Origin: Lysobacterales bacterium UBA5700
GTDB taxonomy: Bacteria > Pseudomonadota > Gammaproteobacteria > Xanthomonadales > Xanthomonadaceae
Direction: 5' to 3'
DNA: 9,036 nucleotides
NCBI GenBank assembly: GCA_002420085.1
Contig: DIHI01000085.1
Span: 14,507-23,542, forward strand
The notes below the pieces were generated by a model. It searched no databases. It worked only from the letters and a program-made list of their open reading frames with translations, and was not told where the DNA came from. Below are positions 1 to 8,820 of the stretch, piece after piece. Both the position numbers and the translations under genes were made by a program. Numbering within the stretch: the first letter of the stretch is position 1; every line of letters starts with the position of its first letter.

Positions 1-773
1 TGTTCGAGGAGATCGACCAGGCCAGCGAACGCGACGGCCAGCGGGTGATCCGCCAACTGGATGCGCCGGTCAAGACGCGCGGTGGCTTCGGCATCCTGTC
101 CGGCAACCTGGCGCCGGAAGGCTGCGTGGTCAAGCTGGCCGGCCACGAACGCCTGAGTTTCTCCGGCCCGGCACGGGTGTTCGACGGCGAGGAAGCCTGC
201 TTCGCTGCGGTCCAGGCCCGGCAGATCCAGGCTGGCGATGTCATCGTCATCCGTGGCGAAGGCCCGGTCGGCGGGCCGGGCATGCGCGAGATGCTGGCGG
301 TGACGGCCGCCCTGGTCGGTCAGGGCCTGGGCGGCGAGGTCGCGCTGATCACCGATGGCCGCTTCTCCGGTGCCACCCACGGCCTGATGGTCGGCCACAT
401 CTGTCCGGAAGCCGCACTCGACGGCCCACTGGCCCGACTGCGCGACGGTGACCGGATCAGCATCGATGTCGAAGCACGCACGCTCTCGACCACGGCCGAC
501 CTGGGTCGGCGCAGCAGCAACTGGCGGGCACCCCGACCGGCGCCGAGCCGGGGCGTGCTGGCCAAGTACGCGAGCACGGTGGAATCGGCCTCGCGTGGCG
601 CGGTGACCGGTTTCCCGACACCCCGATCGGCCATCGGCCGGACCAACCCTCACGACCCGCGCAGCACGGGCGGCACGCCCGGTCCGATCCGGGGCGAGCC
701 GAGCGAAGCCCGGCCGGCAGGCCGAGCCGAACCGGAAACCCTGTCCCAGTTCGCTGCCGTCTGGCTGCTCTGA
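1..773 (+). CDS. ilvD: Dihydroxy-acid dehydratase, C-terminal part (5' end outside window)
   Basis: This is the C-terminal part of the Fe-S dehydratase that converts 2,3-dihydroxyisovalerate and 2,3-dihydroxy-3-methylvalerate to the 2-oxo acids, the third common step of valine and isoleucine synthesis in the cytoplasm. The frame is open from base 3, so the gene enters from the left. Family motifs seen are [20 protein letters not shown] (from about 72), [12 protein letters not shown] (261-296) and [12 protein letters not shown] (348-383). The Ser codon at 366-368 corresponds to the proposed catalytic serine. The normal family end, [17 protein letters not shown], finishes at about 608. The frame then runs 54 more codons to the TGA at 771-773 as a Pro/Arg/Gly-rich tail that I do not recognise. 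The cluster ligands of the N-terminal half cannot be checked here. A 72-nt gap leads to ilvC, so co-transcription is likely. Identity is firm; whether the tail is translated as read is less sure. Confidence 0.95.
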   Translation, partial: FEEIDQASERDGQRVIRQLDAPVKTRGGFGILSGNLAPEGCVVKLAGHERLSFSGPARVFDGEEACFAAVQARQIQAGDVIVIRGEGPVGGPGMREMLAVTAALVGQGLGGEVALITDGRFSGATHGLMVGHICPEAALDGPLARLRDGDRISIDVEARTLSTTADLGRRSSNWRAPRPAPSRGVLAKYASTVESASRGAVTGFPTPRSAIGRTNPHDPRSTGGTPGPIRGEPSEARPAGRAEPETLSQFAAVWLL

Positions 774-845
774 AACCGAGCTGGCAGCGGCTCGACAACC
801 ACCCGCAAGCACCCCACCCACCCTCACCCGATCAGGAGCCCGACC
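774..845 (+). other. ilvD-ilvC spacer, C-rich leader of ilvC
   Basis: This short non-coding spacer is strongly C-rich and G-poor: 24 C and 4 G in the 40 bases 791-830. I see no strong hairpin, T-tract or clear promoter boxes. It ends in the ilvC ribosome binding site. Unstructured C-rich RNA of this kind is what Rho binds, but the composition alone does not prove a function. Confidence 0.6.
834..838 (+). promoter_or_regulatory. Ribosome binding site of ilvC
   Basis: AGGAG lies 7 nt before the ATG at 846. It is a good Shine-Dalgarno match and supports this ATG as the start. Confidence 0.8.
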
Positions 846-1877
846 ATGTCCCACACCCCACCCCCCAGCGATCGCCACGACGACGCCCTCACCGGCCGTA
901 CCGTCGTGATCTACGGCTACGGCAGCCAGGGCCGTGCGCACGCCCGCAACCTGCACGACAGCGGCTTCACGGTGGTGGTCGCCGCGCGTCCCGGCGGCCC
1001 GTCGTTCGCCCAGGCCCAGGCCGACGGTCTGGCGGTGGATGCGCCCGAACGTGCCCTGCCGGTGGCCGATCTGATCGCCCTGCTGACCCCGGACATGGTC
1101 CAGCCCGAACTCTATGCCCGGCACATCGCGCCCCTGGCGCGGGAAGGCGCCGCCCTGCTGTTCGCACATGGCTTCAATGTCCACTTCGGCGAAATCTCGC
1201 CGCGTCCGGACCTCGACGTCATCATGGTCGCCCCCAAAGGACCGGGCGCCCTGGTCCGCCGCCAGTACGAGCAGGGTCGAGGCGTGCCGTGCGTGCTGGC
1301 GATCCATCAGGACGCCAGCGGCAAGGCACACGACCTGGCAATGGCCTATGCCCGAGGCATCGGTGGTACGCGCGGCGGAGTGATCGAGACCAGTTTCGCC
1401 GAAGAGACCGAGACCGATCTGTTCGGCGAACAGGCGGTGCTGTGCGGTGGGGCGACCGAACTGGTGCTGATGGGCTTCGAGACCCTGATCGAAGCCGGCT
1501 ACCGACCGGAAGTGGCCTACTTCGAGTGCCTGCACGAGCTGAAGCTGATCGTCGATCTGCTGCACGAGGGCGGGCTGGCCAAGATGCACCAGTTCATCTC
1601 GGAGACCGCCCAGTACGGCGACCTCACCCGAGGCCCACGGGTGATCGACGAGCACACCCGGGAACGGATGCGCGCCGTGCTCCGGGAAATCCAGGACGGC
1701 ACCTTTGCCCGTGAATGGGTGGCCGAACACCGGGCCGGTCGCGGCCGTTACCACGACCTCAAGCGGCGCGATCTGGAACATCCGATCGAACAGGTCGGTG
1801 CCCGCCTGCGCGCCCGCATGCCCTGGTTGGCCGAGCCCACCCCGAGTGCTGCCCGCAGCCCCGCCACCACCGCCTGA
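846..1877 (+). CDS. ilvC: Ketol-acid reductoisomerase, class I (short form)
   Basis: This 343-aa enzyme performs the Mg2+- and NAD(P)H-dependent isomeroreduction of 2-acetolactate and 2-aceto-2-hydroxybutyrate to the dihydroxy acids used by IlvD. The N-terminal Rossmann domain has the GYGSQG dinucleotide motif at residues 24-29. The cofactor-selecting loop reads AARPGGPSF (46-54), keeping the Arg and the second Ser of the NADPH-type loop. The knotted helical domain follows from about 185. Active-site residues inferred by family alignment are present: His108 (FAHGFNVHF), Lys131 (KGPG), Asp191 and Glu195 (ETDLFGEQ), Glu227 and Glu231 ([13 protein letters not shown]) and Ser252 (SETAQYG). Length fits class I (about 330-345 aa). 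The last 13 or so residues are a non-conserved Pro/Ala/Ser/Thr tail. The start is set by the AGGAG 7 nt upstream. ilvG begins 19 nt after the stop. The sequence style resembles Xanthomonas IlvC. Confidence 0.97.
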   Translation: MSHTPPPSDRHDDALTGRTVVIYGYGSQGRAHARNLHDSGFTVVVAARPGGPSFAQAQADGLAVDAPERALPVADLIALLTPDMVQPELYARHIAPLAREGAALLFAHGFNVHFGEISPRPDLDVIMVAPKGPGALVRRQYEQGRGVPCVLAIHQDASGKAHDLAMAYARGIGGTRGGVIETSFAEETETDLFGEQAVLCGGATELVLMGFETLIEAGYRPEVAYFECLHELKLIVDLLHEGGLAKMHQFISETAQYGDLTRGPRVIDEHTRERMRAVLREIQDGTFAREWVAEHRAGRGRYHDLKRRDLEHPIEQVGARLRARMPWLAEPTPSAARSPATTA

Positions 1878-1896
1878 GCCCACCCGAGTCCCGGTC

Positions 1897-3669
1897 ATGA
1901 CCCTCGCCGTCGCCGCCAATCGCCTGCCACCCCCTCCTGGCCTCCATCCGCGCCGCCAGCGCGGCGCCGATCTGCTGCTGCGGGCACTGGCAGCCGAAGG
2001 TGTGGAACTGATCTTCGGCTACCCCGGCGGCGCGATCATGCCGGTCTACGACGCCCTGGTCGATTCGCCGATCCGGCACATCCTGGTCCGTCACGAGCAG
2101 GCCGCCGCCCTGGCCGCAAACGGCTATGCCCGACACACCGGTCGAGTCGGCGTGTGCATGGCCACCAGCGGTCCGGGCGCGACCAATCTGGTTACCGGCA
2201 TCGCCGATGCCTACATGGACTCGGTGCCGATGGTGGCGATCACCGGCCAGGTGCCGACCTCGGTGATGGGCACCGATGCCTTTCAGGAAGTCGATATCTT
2301 CGGCATGACCCTGCCGGTGGTGAAGCACAGCTTCATCGTGCGCGCCGCCGAAGACATTCCGGCGATCGTCCGGGCGGCGTTCGCGATCGCCGCCAGCGGC
2401 CGGCCCGGCCCGGTGCTGATCGACCTGCCCAAGGACATCGCGGTCGCCGAGGTCACGCCCCGGCCGGCGCCGGACGAGCGGTCAGCACCGGTCGTCTGGC
2501 CCACGGTGCGCGAACGCGATGCCATCGCCCGTGCCCGGCGCCTGATCGCTGCCAGTCAACGGCCGATCCTGTACACCGGCTACGGGGTCGGACTGAGCGG
2601 CGCGGAATCGGCCTTGCGCGGCTTGGTCGAGGCAACTGGAATCCCGGTGGTCAGCACGCTCAAGGGCCTCGGCGGCGTGCCGACCGACCACCCGGCCTTT
2701 CTCGGCATGCTGGGCATGCACGGCACCCGCGCCGCCAATCTGGCGGTACAGGACTGCGATCTGCTGATCTGCGTCGGGGCTCGCTTCGACGATCGGGTCA
2801 CCGGCAAGCTGGTCGAGTTCGCGCCCAAGGCCAAGGTCATCCATCTCGATGCCGATGCAGCGGAAATCTCCAAGCTGCGCTATGCCCAGGTTCACCTGGT
2901 CGGCCATCTGCCCGAGGTGCTGCCCCTGTTGGCGATCCGCCCGGACATCGCGCCCTGGCAAAACCACTGCCAGGCCCTGCGGACGGCATCGCAGCCGCGT
3001 TACGATGCCCCTGGCGAATGGATCTACGCCCCCGCCCTGCTGCGTCGGATGAGCGAACTGGCCGGCCCGGATGCGGTGGTCGCCTGCGATGTCGGCCAGC
3101 ATCAGATGTGGGTCGCCCAGCACTGCATCCACCACCGGATCAGCCAGCACCTGACCAGTGGCGGCCTCGGCACCATGGGCTTCGGCCTGCCGGCGGCGAT
3201 GGGCGTCAAGATCGCCCGGCCGGCGACCGAGGTGATCTGCGTGTCCGGCGATGGCTCGATCATGATGAACGTGCAGGAGTTGGCCACCCTGCGCCGCTAC
3301 GGCTGCGCGGTCAAGATCGTCCTGCTCGACAACCAGGCGCTTGGCATGGTCCGGCAATGGCAGGAACTGTTCTTCGCCGAGCGCTACTCGGAAGTCGATC
3401 TGTCCGACAACCCGGACTTCGTCGCGCTGGCGGCTGCCTGCGGCATTCCGGGCCGCAGCATCGATCGGCGCGATCAGGTCGAGCCGGCCCTGCACGAACT
3501 GCTCGCCGCCCAGGGGCCCTGCCTGCTGCACGTCCGGATCGACCCACGTGCCAACGTCTGGCCGCTGGTGCCACCCAATACCGCCAACCACGAACTGATC
3601 GAAGATCGGCCGGCGAACACCGCAGCCGACCCGCTCGATTGCCATCCACCGGAGCATCGACATGGCTGA
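1897..3669 (+). CDS. ilvG: Acetolactate synthase isozyme II-type, catalytic large subunit
   Basis: This ThDP- and FAD-dependent enzyme (590 aa) condenses two pyruvates to 2-acetolactate, or pyruvate with 2-oxobutyrate to 2-aceto-2-hydroxybutyrate, the first common step of the pathway. The N-terminal ThDP-binding domain holds GYPGGAIMPVYDAL (41-54) and the catalytic Glu67 in RHEQAA. The central domain spans about 205-340 with GARFDDRVTGK (295-304 region). The C-terminal ThDP/Mg2+ domain has GDGSIMMNVQEL (451-462) and LLDNQALGMVRQWQELFF (476-493), including Trp488. The DNPDF segment and the ending NVWPLVPPNTANHELIED match Escherichia coli IlvG better than IlvB or IlvI, and an IlvM-like partner follows. 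The frame is open back to 1705, but ATG 1897 is preferred: earlier codons lie inside ilvC, and it leaves about 22 residues before the conserved GADLL. The Shine-Dalgarno is weak, so coupling to ilvC 19 nt upstream is likely. About 20 residues at the C-terminus look non-conserved. Confidence 0.95.
   Translation: MTLAVAANRLPPPPGLHPRRQRGADLLLRALAAEGVELIFGYPGGAIMPVYDALVDSPIRHILVRHEQAAALAANGYARHTGRVGVCMATSGPGATNLVTGIADAYMDSVPMVAITGQVPTSVMGTDAFQEVDIFGMTLPVVKHSFIVRAAEDIPAIVRAAFAIAASGRPGPVLIDLPKDIAVAEVTPRPAPDERSAPVVWPTVRERDAIARARRLIAASQRPILYTGYGVGLSGAESALRGLVEATGIPVVSTLKGLGGVPTDHPAFLGMLGMHGTRAANLAVQDCDLLICVGARFDDRVTGKLVEFAPKAKVIHLDADAAEISKLRYAQVHLVGHLPEVLPLLAIRPDIAPWQNHCQALRTASQPRYDAPGEWIYAPALLRRMSELAGPDAVVACDVGQHQMWVAQHCIHHRISQHLTSGGLGTMGFGLPAAMGVKIARPATEVICVSGDGSIMMNVQELATLRRYGCAVKIVLLDNQALGMVRQWQELFFAERYSEVDLSDNPDFVALAAACGIPGRSIDRRDQVEPALHELLAAQGPCLLHVRIDPRANVWPLVPPNTANHELIEDRPANTAADPLDCHPPEHRHG
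3651..3654 (+). promoter_or_regulatory. Ribosome binding site of ilvM
   Basis: GGAG sits 7 nt before the ATG at 3662, inside the last codons of ilvG. It supports the overlapping start. Confidence 0.7.
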
Positions 3670-4024
3670 GCACGGACCTGAAATCATCCTCACCCTGGAC
3701 CGCCGCGAGGGTGCCCTGGTGCGCCTGCTCGGTCTGATCGAGCGGCGCGGCTTCCGAGTCACCGACCTCGGCTGCCGGGAGCGCGCCGAGACCCTGGTCG
3801 TGCGGGCCCGACTCGATGGCGGTGGTCGCTCGGCCGAAATCCTGCTGCGCCAGATCGCCCGGCTGCACGACGTGCGCGGCGCCGAACTGGTCGCGCAACG
3901 GCCCAGTCCGCCGCCGAGCCTGCCGAGACGGCCGCCAACCGCGATCCCGGCGAGCGCGGTATCGCGCCGCAGCATGAGCTTCCTGGGCATCCCCGATGAA
4001 ATCTCGGCAACGAGGGCGTACTGA
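3662..4024 (+). CDS. ilvM: Acetolactate synthase isozyme II-type, small regulatory subunit (ACT domain)
   Basis: This 120-aa protein is the likely partner of IlvG. Small subunits of this family stabilise and activate the catalytic subunit, and in some isozymes confer feedback control. Residues about 6-79 form one ACT-like domain: an IILTLDRREGALVRLLGLIE strand-helix unit (8-27), RRGFRV (28-33), and AEILLRQIARLHDVRGAEL (58-76). The pattern follows E. coli IlvM, which is about 87 aa and ends near the equivalent of residue 79-85. From about residue 80 a Pro/Arg/Ser-rich tail of some 40 residues follows that I do not recognise. The start overlaps the ilvG stop by 8 nt with a GGAG 7 nt upstream. 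Its stop shares one base with the leuA start (TGATG). Tight coupling with ilvG fits a fixed subunit ratio. The family call rests mainly on the ACT pattern plus position; the tail is uncertain. Confidence 0.88.
   Translation: MAEHGPEIILTLDRREGALVRLLGLIERRGFRVTDLGCRERAETLVVRARLDGGGRSAEILLRQIARLHDVRGAELVAQRPSPPPSLPRRPPTAIPASAVSRRSMSFLGIPDEISATRAY
4012..4016 (+). promoter_or_regulatory. Ribosome binding site of leuA
   Basis: GAGGG lies 7 nt before the ATG at 4024, which overlaps the ilvM stop as TGATG. It fixes the leuA start and implies translational coupling. Confidence 0.7.
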
Positions 4025-5577
4025 TGTCCGAGTCCGCGCACGTATCGATCTTCGACACCACTTTGCGCGACGGCGAGCAATCGCCCGGCTGCTCGATGAC
4101 CACCGCCCAGAAGCTGGCCATGGCCCGGACCCTGGTCGATCTCGGTGTCGATACCCTCGAAGCCGGTTTCGCCGCCGCCAGCCCGGACGACTTCGAGGCG
4201 GTCCGCAGCATCGCCGGCAGCGTGTCCGGCTGCGGCGTCGCCGCCCTCGCACGCTGTCAGCGCAGCGACATCGAGCGGGCCGCCGCCGCACTCGAATCAG
4301 CCGAACGACCGCGCATCCACGTGTTCATCGCCAGCAGCGATCTGCATCTCGAACACAAGCTGCGGATCGGCCGCGAACAAGCCCTGGCGACCGCCGTGGA
4401 TGCCATCACCCTGGCCCGTCGCTATTGCGATGATGTCGAATTCTCCGCCGAGGACGCCTCGCGCTCGGACCCGGCCTTCCTGGCCGAACTGTTCTCGCAG
4501 GCGATCGAAGCCGGCGCGACCACCCTCAACGTGCCCGACACCGTCGGCTATGCCGTCCCGGCCGAGTACGGTGCCCTGTTCGCCTACCTGCGCCACCACG
4601 TGCGCGGCATCGCGCGCGCCGTGCTGTCCTGCCATTGCCACGACGATCTCGGCCTGGCGGTCGCCAACTCGCTGGCTGCCGTCGAGAACGGTGCCCGGCA
4701 GATCGAATGCACCATCAACGGCATCGGTGAACGGGCCGGCAATGCCGCCCTGGAGGAAGTGGTGATGGCCTTGCGCACCCGTGCTCCACACTATCGCCTG
4801 ACCACCGGCATCCGCACCCGCCGACTGTTGCCGGCCTCGCGCCAGTTGGTCGCCCTGACCGGCAGCCCGGTGGCGCGCAACAAGGCGATCGTCGGTGCCA
4901 ATGCCTTCGCCCACGAAAGCGGCATCCACCAGCACGGCATGCTGCGCAACCGCCAGACCTACGAGATCATGGCGCCGGAGGATGTCGGCGTGGCCCGCTC
5001 GCAACTGGTGCTTGGCAAGCACAGCGGCCGGGCTGCCCTGTCCGAACGTCTGCGCTTGCTCGGGTTCGAGTTCGACGAGAGCGCCCTCAATCGGGTGTTC
5101 GCCGCCTTCAAGGCACTCGCCGATCGCAAGAAGGAAGTCTTCGACACCGATCTGGAGGCCATCGCACTCGGCCAGTCCGGCGAGCAGAACGGCCCGTGGC
5201 GGCTGACCGCGCTCCAGGTCCAGGCCGGCATCGGCAGCGATGCCCTGCCCAGTGCCAGTGTCCGCCTGCACCATGCCGATGGCCGCGCCGTGCAGGAAGC
5301 CGCCGTCGGCGATGGCCCGGTCCACGCGATCTTTCTCGCCATCGAGCGCGCCAGCGGCTGTTCGATCGAACTGCGTCAGTACCAGGTGCGCTCGCTCAGC
5401 ACCGGTGAGGACGCCCAGGCCGAGGCCCATGTCGAAATCGAGTGCGACGGCCGGCAATTGCACGGACGGGCGGTCTCGACCGATACCCTGGAAGCCAGCG
5501 CCCTGGCCCTGCTCGATGTGATCAACCGGATCGAGCGCCGACGCCGGCACAGCCCGGCCAGCGAGGCCGCCGCCTGA
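4024..5577 (+). CDS. leuA: 2-isopropylmalate synthase
   Basis: This 517-aa enzyme condenses acetyl-CoA with 2-oxoisovalerate to 2-isopropylmalate, the committed step of leucine synthesis. The N-terminal TIM-barrel HMGL-like domain (about 5-270) carries the first signature [13 protein letters not shown] (10-22), with Arg15 and Asp16. It also carries the second signature [10 protein letters not shown] (201-210), with metal ligands His204 and His206, and [14 protein letters not shown] (232-245), including Asn240. The linker contains [17 protein letters not shown] (291-307) and LGKHSGR (330-336). The C-terminal leucine-sensing dimer domain (about 385-505) ends with the typical [20 protein letters not shown] (483-502). 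Length matches the bacterial type-1 family (about 510-525 aa). Leucine feedback inhibition is therefore expected from the family. The last residues are a basic and Ala-rich tail. It overlaps ilvM by one base and is followed by the largest gap in the cluster (86 nt) before ilvE. Confidence 0.97.
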   Translation: MSESAHVSIFDTTLRDGEQSPGCSMTTAQKLAMARTLVDLGVDTLEAGFAAASPDDFEAVRSIAGSVSGCGVAALARCQRSDIERAAAALESAERPRIHVFIASSDLHLEHKLRIGREQALATAVDAITLARRYCDDVEFSAEDASRSDPAFLAELFSQAIEAGATTLNVPDTVGYAVPAEYGALFAYLRHHVRGIARAVLSCHCHDDLGLAVANSLAAVENGARQIECTINGIGERAGNAALEEVVMALRTRAPHYRLTTGIRTRRLLPASRQLVALTGSPVARNKAIVGANAFAHESGIHQHGMLRNRQTYEIMAPEDVGVARSQLVLGKHSGRAALSERLRLLGFEFDESALNRVFAAFKALADRKKEVFDTDLEAIALGQSGEQNGPWRLTALQVQAGIGSDALPSASVRLHHADGRAVQEAAVGDGPVHAIFLAIERASGCSIELRQYQVRSLSTGEDAQAEAHVEIECDGRQLHGRAVSTDTLEASALALLDVINRIERRRRHSPASEAAA

Positions 5578-5663
5578 ACCCTGACCGATACTGTAGCGGG
5601 CCGCAGCCCGGCCCGGCACCGCTTCCAACCACCCCACGATCACCCAATCGGAACCGACTCCCG
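5578..5663 (+). other. leuA-ilvE spacer with small hairpin
   Basis: The spacer has two parts. Bases 5590-5616 contain overlapping GC-rich inverted repeats. Bases 5616-5663 are C-rich and G-poor (24 C, 7 G in 48). A weak GGAA at 5650-5653, 10 nt before the ilvE ATG, may serve as ribosome binding site. I see no T-tract and no convincing promoter. Confidence 0.5.
5597..5615. repeat. Small inverted repeat, possible REP-like hairpin
   Basis: Two mutually exclusive stems can form. CGGGC (5597-5601) pairs with GCCCG (5606-5610) around a 4-nt loop. CGGGCC (5597-5602) pairs with GGCCCG (5610-5615) around a 7-nt loop. The preceding TGTAG and the inverted pair vaguely recall the short REP-type intergenic repeats of Pseudomonas and Xanthomonadaceae, but only one copy is visible here. 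No T-tract follows, so it is not a classical intrinsic terminator. Confidence 0.4.
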
Positions 5664-6653
5664 ATGACTGCCACAGCGCCACTCCCGAACAAACCCGCAC
5701 CCGCCGAAACGATCTGGATGGACGGCCGGATGATCCCCTGGGCCGAAGCCAACGTCCACGTGATGGCCCACGCCCTGCACTACGGCTCTTCGGTATTCGA
5801 GGGCATCCGCTGCTACCGCAGCCATCGCGGCCCGGTGATCTTCCGACTGACCGACCACATCGAGCGGCTGTTCGACTCGGCCCGGATCTACCGGATGAAC
5901 CTGCCCTGGAGCCGCGAGCAGATCGCCGACGGCTGCCGGCAGGCGGTCCGCGACAACCGCCTGGAATCGGCCTACCTGCGCCCGATCGCCTTGCGCGGAT
6001 TCAGCGGCATCGGCCTGGCGGCACCCGCCGACGCCCCGATCCACGTCGCCATCGCCGCCGTTCCGTTCGGCACCTACCTCGGCGAAACGGCGCTGCGCGA
6101 GGGCATCGATGCCTGCGTATCGAGTTGGAACCGCGCCGCTCCCAATACCGTCCCGACCATGGCCAAGGCCGGTGGCAACTACCTCAACAGCCAGTTGATC
6201 ACCCAGGAAGCCCTGCGCCTGGGTTGTCGCGAAGGCATCGCCTTGTCGCCGGACGGCCTGCTCAGCGAGGGTAGCGGCGAAAACCTGTTCCTGGTCCGTC
6301 GCGGCATTCTGTACACGCCGCCGGCCGCCGCCTCGATCCTGGTCGGCATCACCCGCGACAGTGTCCTCACCCTGGCCCGCGAACTGGGCCTGAGCGTGGT
6401 CGAGCAGGCGCTACCGCGCGAATTCCTCTACCTCGCCGAGGAAATCTTCATGACCGGCACCGCCGCCGAAATCACACCGGTGCGTTCGGTCGATGGTCTG
6501 CCGGTCGGCAGCGGCCAGCGCGGCCCGATCACCGAAGCCCTGCAGGACGCCTTCTTCGGATTGTTCGACGGCCGCACCGAGGATCGCTGGGGCTGGCTCG
6601 ACCCGGTCCAGACCAGTGCCCGCGAGACCGGATCCGCCGTGCCGGTGACCTGA
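5664..6653 (+). CDS. ilvE: Branched-chain amino acid aminotransferase
   Basis: This 329-aa fold-type IV PLP enzyme makes the last step for all three amino acids, moving an amino group from glutamate to the 2-oxo acids to give isoleucine, valine and leucine. The N-terminal region has WMDGRMIPWAEANVHVMAH (18-36) and HYGSSVFEGIRCY (39-51). The PLP lysine is Lys168 in TMAKAGGNYLNSQ (165-177). The cofactor-binding loop is SEGSGENLF (201-209), and TGTAAEITPV (264-273) binds the cofactor phosphate. The ending AFFGLFDGRTEDRWGWLD closely follows E. coli IlvE. The frame is open back to 5442, but that part lies in leuA and the spacer; ATG 5664 gives the family length plus about 10 N-terminal residues. 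The last 15 or so residues look non-conserved. leuC starts 3 nt after the stop. Its place between leuA and leuC separates the leu genes but serves the same pathway. Confidence 0.96.
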   Translation: MTATAPLPNKPAPAETIWMDGRMIPWAEANVHVMAHALHYGSSVFEGIRCYRSHRGPVIFRLTDHIERLFDSARIYRMNLPWSREQIADGCRQAVRDNRLESAYLRPIALRGFSGIGLAAPADAPIHVAIAAVPFGTYLGETALREGIDACVSSWNRAAPNTVPTMAKAGGNYLNSQLITQEALRLGCREGIALSPDGLLSEGSGENLFLVRRGILYTPPAAASILVGITRDSVLTLARELGLSVVEQALPREFLYLAEEIFMTGTAAEITPVRSVDGLPVGSGQRGPITEALQDAFFGLFDGRTEDRWGWLDPVQTSARETGSAVPVT

Positions 6654-6656
6654 ACC

Positions 6657-8092
<1,436 letters not shown>

Positions 8093-8093
<1 letters not shown>

Positions 8094-8671
8094 TGCATGC
8101 CTTCACCCGTTTCCGGGCGCAGTTGGCGACCCTGCCACGGGCCGACATCGACACCGATCAGATCATCCCGGCCCGTTTCCTGACCACCACCGAACGCGAG
8201 GGCCTCGGCCGGCACTGCTTCGCCGACTGGCGCTACCACAGCGACGGCCGCGAGCGAGCCGACTTCCCGCTCAATCGCGCCGATCGACGCGCAGCCGGAA
8301 TCCTGCTGGCCGGCCACAACTTCGGCTGCGGCAGTTCACGCGAACACGCGCCCTGGGCCCTGCTCGACGCCGGCATCCGGGTGGTGATCAGCACCGGCAT
8401 CGCCGACATCTTCACCGGCAATGCCCTCAAGAACGGCCTGCTGCCGATCGTGGTCAGCGAGGCCGACTGGCAACGCCTGGCCGCCTGCGATGGCGAGCCG
8501 GTCGAAATCGATCTGGCCTCGGAAACGATCCGCTTCGGTGCCGACGAGAGCATCGGCTTCGCCATCGAAGCCTTCGCCCGGCGCTGCCTGCTCGATGGGG
8601 TCGATGAACTCGGCTGGCTGCTGGCCCGAACGGCAGAGATCAGCGCGTTCGAGCAGGGCCGACCGACCTGA
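8093..8671 (+). CDS. leuD: 3-isopropylmalate dehydratase, small subunit
   Basis: This 192-aa swivel-domain subunit completes the LeuCD isomerase; the heterodimer closes over the Fe-S site held by LeuC. Family motifs are DIDTDQIIPARFL (18-30), AGHNFGCGSSREHAPWALLD (73-92), where Ser81, Ser82 and Arg83 lie in the substrate-binding loop, and ADIFTGNALKNGLLPI (104-119). Length fits the bacterial subfamily (about 190-210 aa). The frame is open upstream inside leuC, but the TGATG overlap and the AGGAGG ahead of it set the start at 8093. One-base coupling to leuC fits the equal amounts needed for the heterodimer. A 71-nt C-rich spacer then leads to leuB. Confidence 0.97.
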
Positions 8672-8742
8672 CCGCCCCCTGACCCCGAGCAGATCGAACC
8701 GAGCCACCCCTGCCACCCGCACATCCCAGTGAACACGCCATC
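8672..8742 (+). other. leuD-leuB spacer, C-rich
   Basis: The 71-nt spacer is C-rich (36 C, 13 G). I see no hairpin or T-tract. AGTGA at 8728-8732 is a weak candidate ribosome site, 10 nt before the leuB ATG. Confidence 0.5.
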
Positions 8743-8820
8743 ATGAAAGCCACCATCACCCTGCTGCCCGGCGACGGTATCGGTCCGGAAGTCATGGCCG
8801 AGGCCAAACGCCTGCTGCAC
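8743..8820 (+). pseudogene. leuB: 3-isopropylmalate dehydrogenase, first about 26 codons only
   Basis: The ATG at 8743 opens a protein starting MKATITLLPGDGIGPEVMAE, the highly typical beginning of LeuB, the NAD-dependent dehydrogenase that turns 3-isopropylmalate into 2-oxoisocaproate. LLPGDGIGPEV is the family's nucleotide-site hallmark, and the position after leuCD is the expected one. LeuB similarity fades after about codon 26 (AKRLLH), possibly codon 30 (RIAA). From there the same frame stays open to base 9036 but reads His/Arg/Gly-rich sequence with no LeuB features. The reason is that the opposite strand codes for a piece of NupC. The usual family length is about 350-360 aa, so the gene is broken here by a rearrangement or by a misassembly. 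I mark it as broken as presented; in the living genome it may be intact. Confidence 0.85.

Noticed and set aside
660..715. Hairpins near the end of ilvD (CGGGC 667-671 with GCCCG 677-681) as a possible terminator
   Set aside because: The stem is only 5 bp, no T-tract follows, it is inside an open frame, and in GC-rich DNA such short stems are common by chance.
2154..3737. 527-codon + strand frame inside ilvG
   Set aside because: It is out of frame with ilvG and very Arg/Pro/Gly-rich, with no family motifs. The ilvG frame carries all ThDP enzyme signatures.
3974..4024. Small ORF of 16 codons (MSFLGIPDEISATRAY) as a leader peptide for leuA
   Set aside because: It is the in-frame end of ilvM, has no run of Leu, Val or Ile codons, and no attenuator-like hairpin with a T-tract follows.
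2482..4080. Long open frame on the - strand (532 codons) opposite ilvG, ilvM and the start of leuA
   Set aside because: It lies antisense to well-supported genes, has no recognisable motifs, and is expected from the rarity of stops in very GC-rich DNA.
4297..5700. Long - strand frame (467 codons) opposite leuA, and another (6411-7571, 386 codons) opposite ilvE and leuC
   Set aside because: Both are shadows of genes with full catalytic motifs on the + strand; their Gly/Asp/Ala/Gln-rich content reflects the antisense of the real codons.
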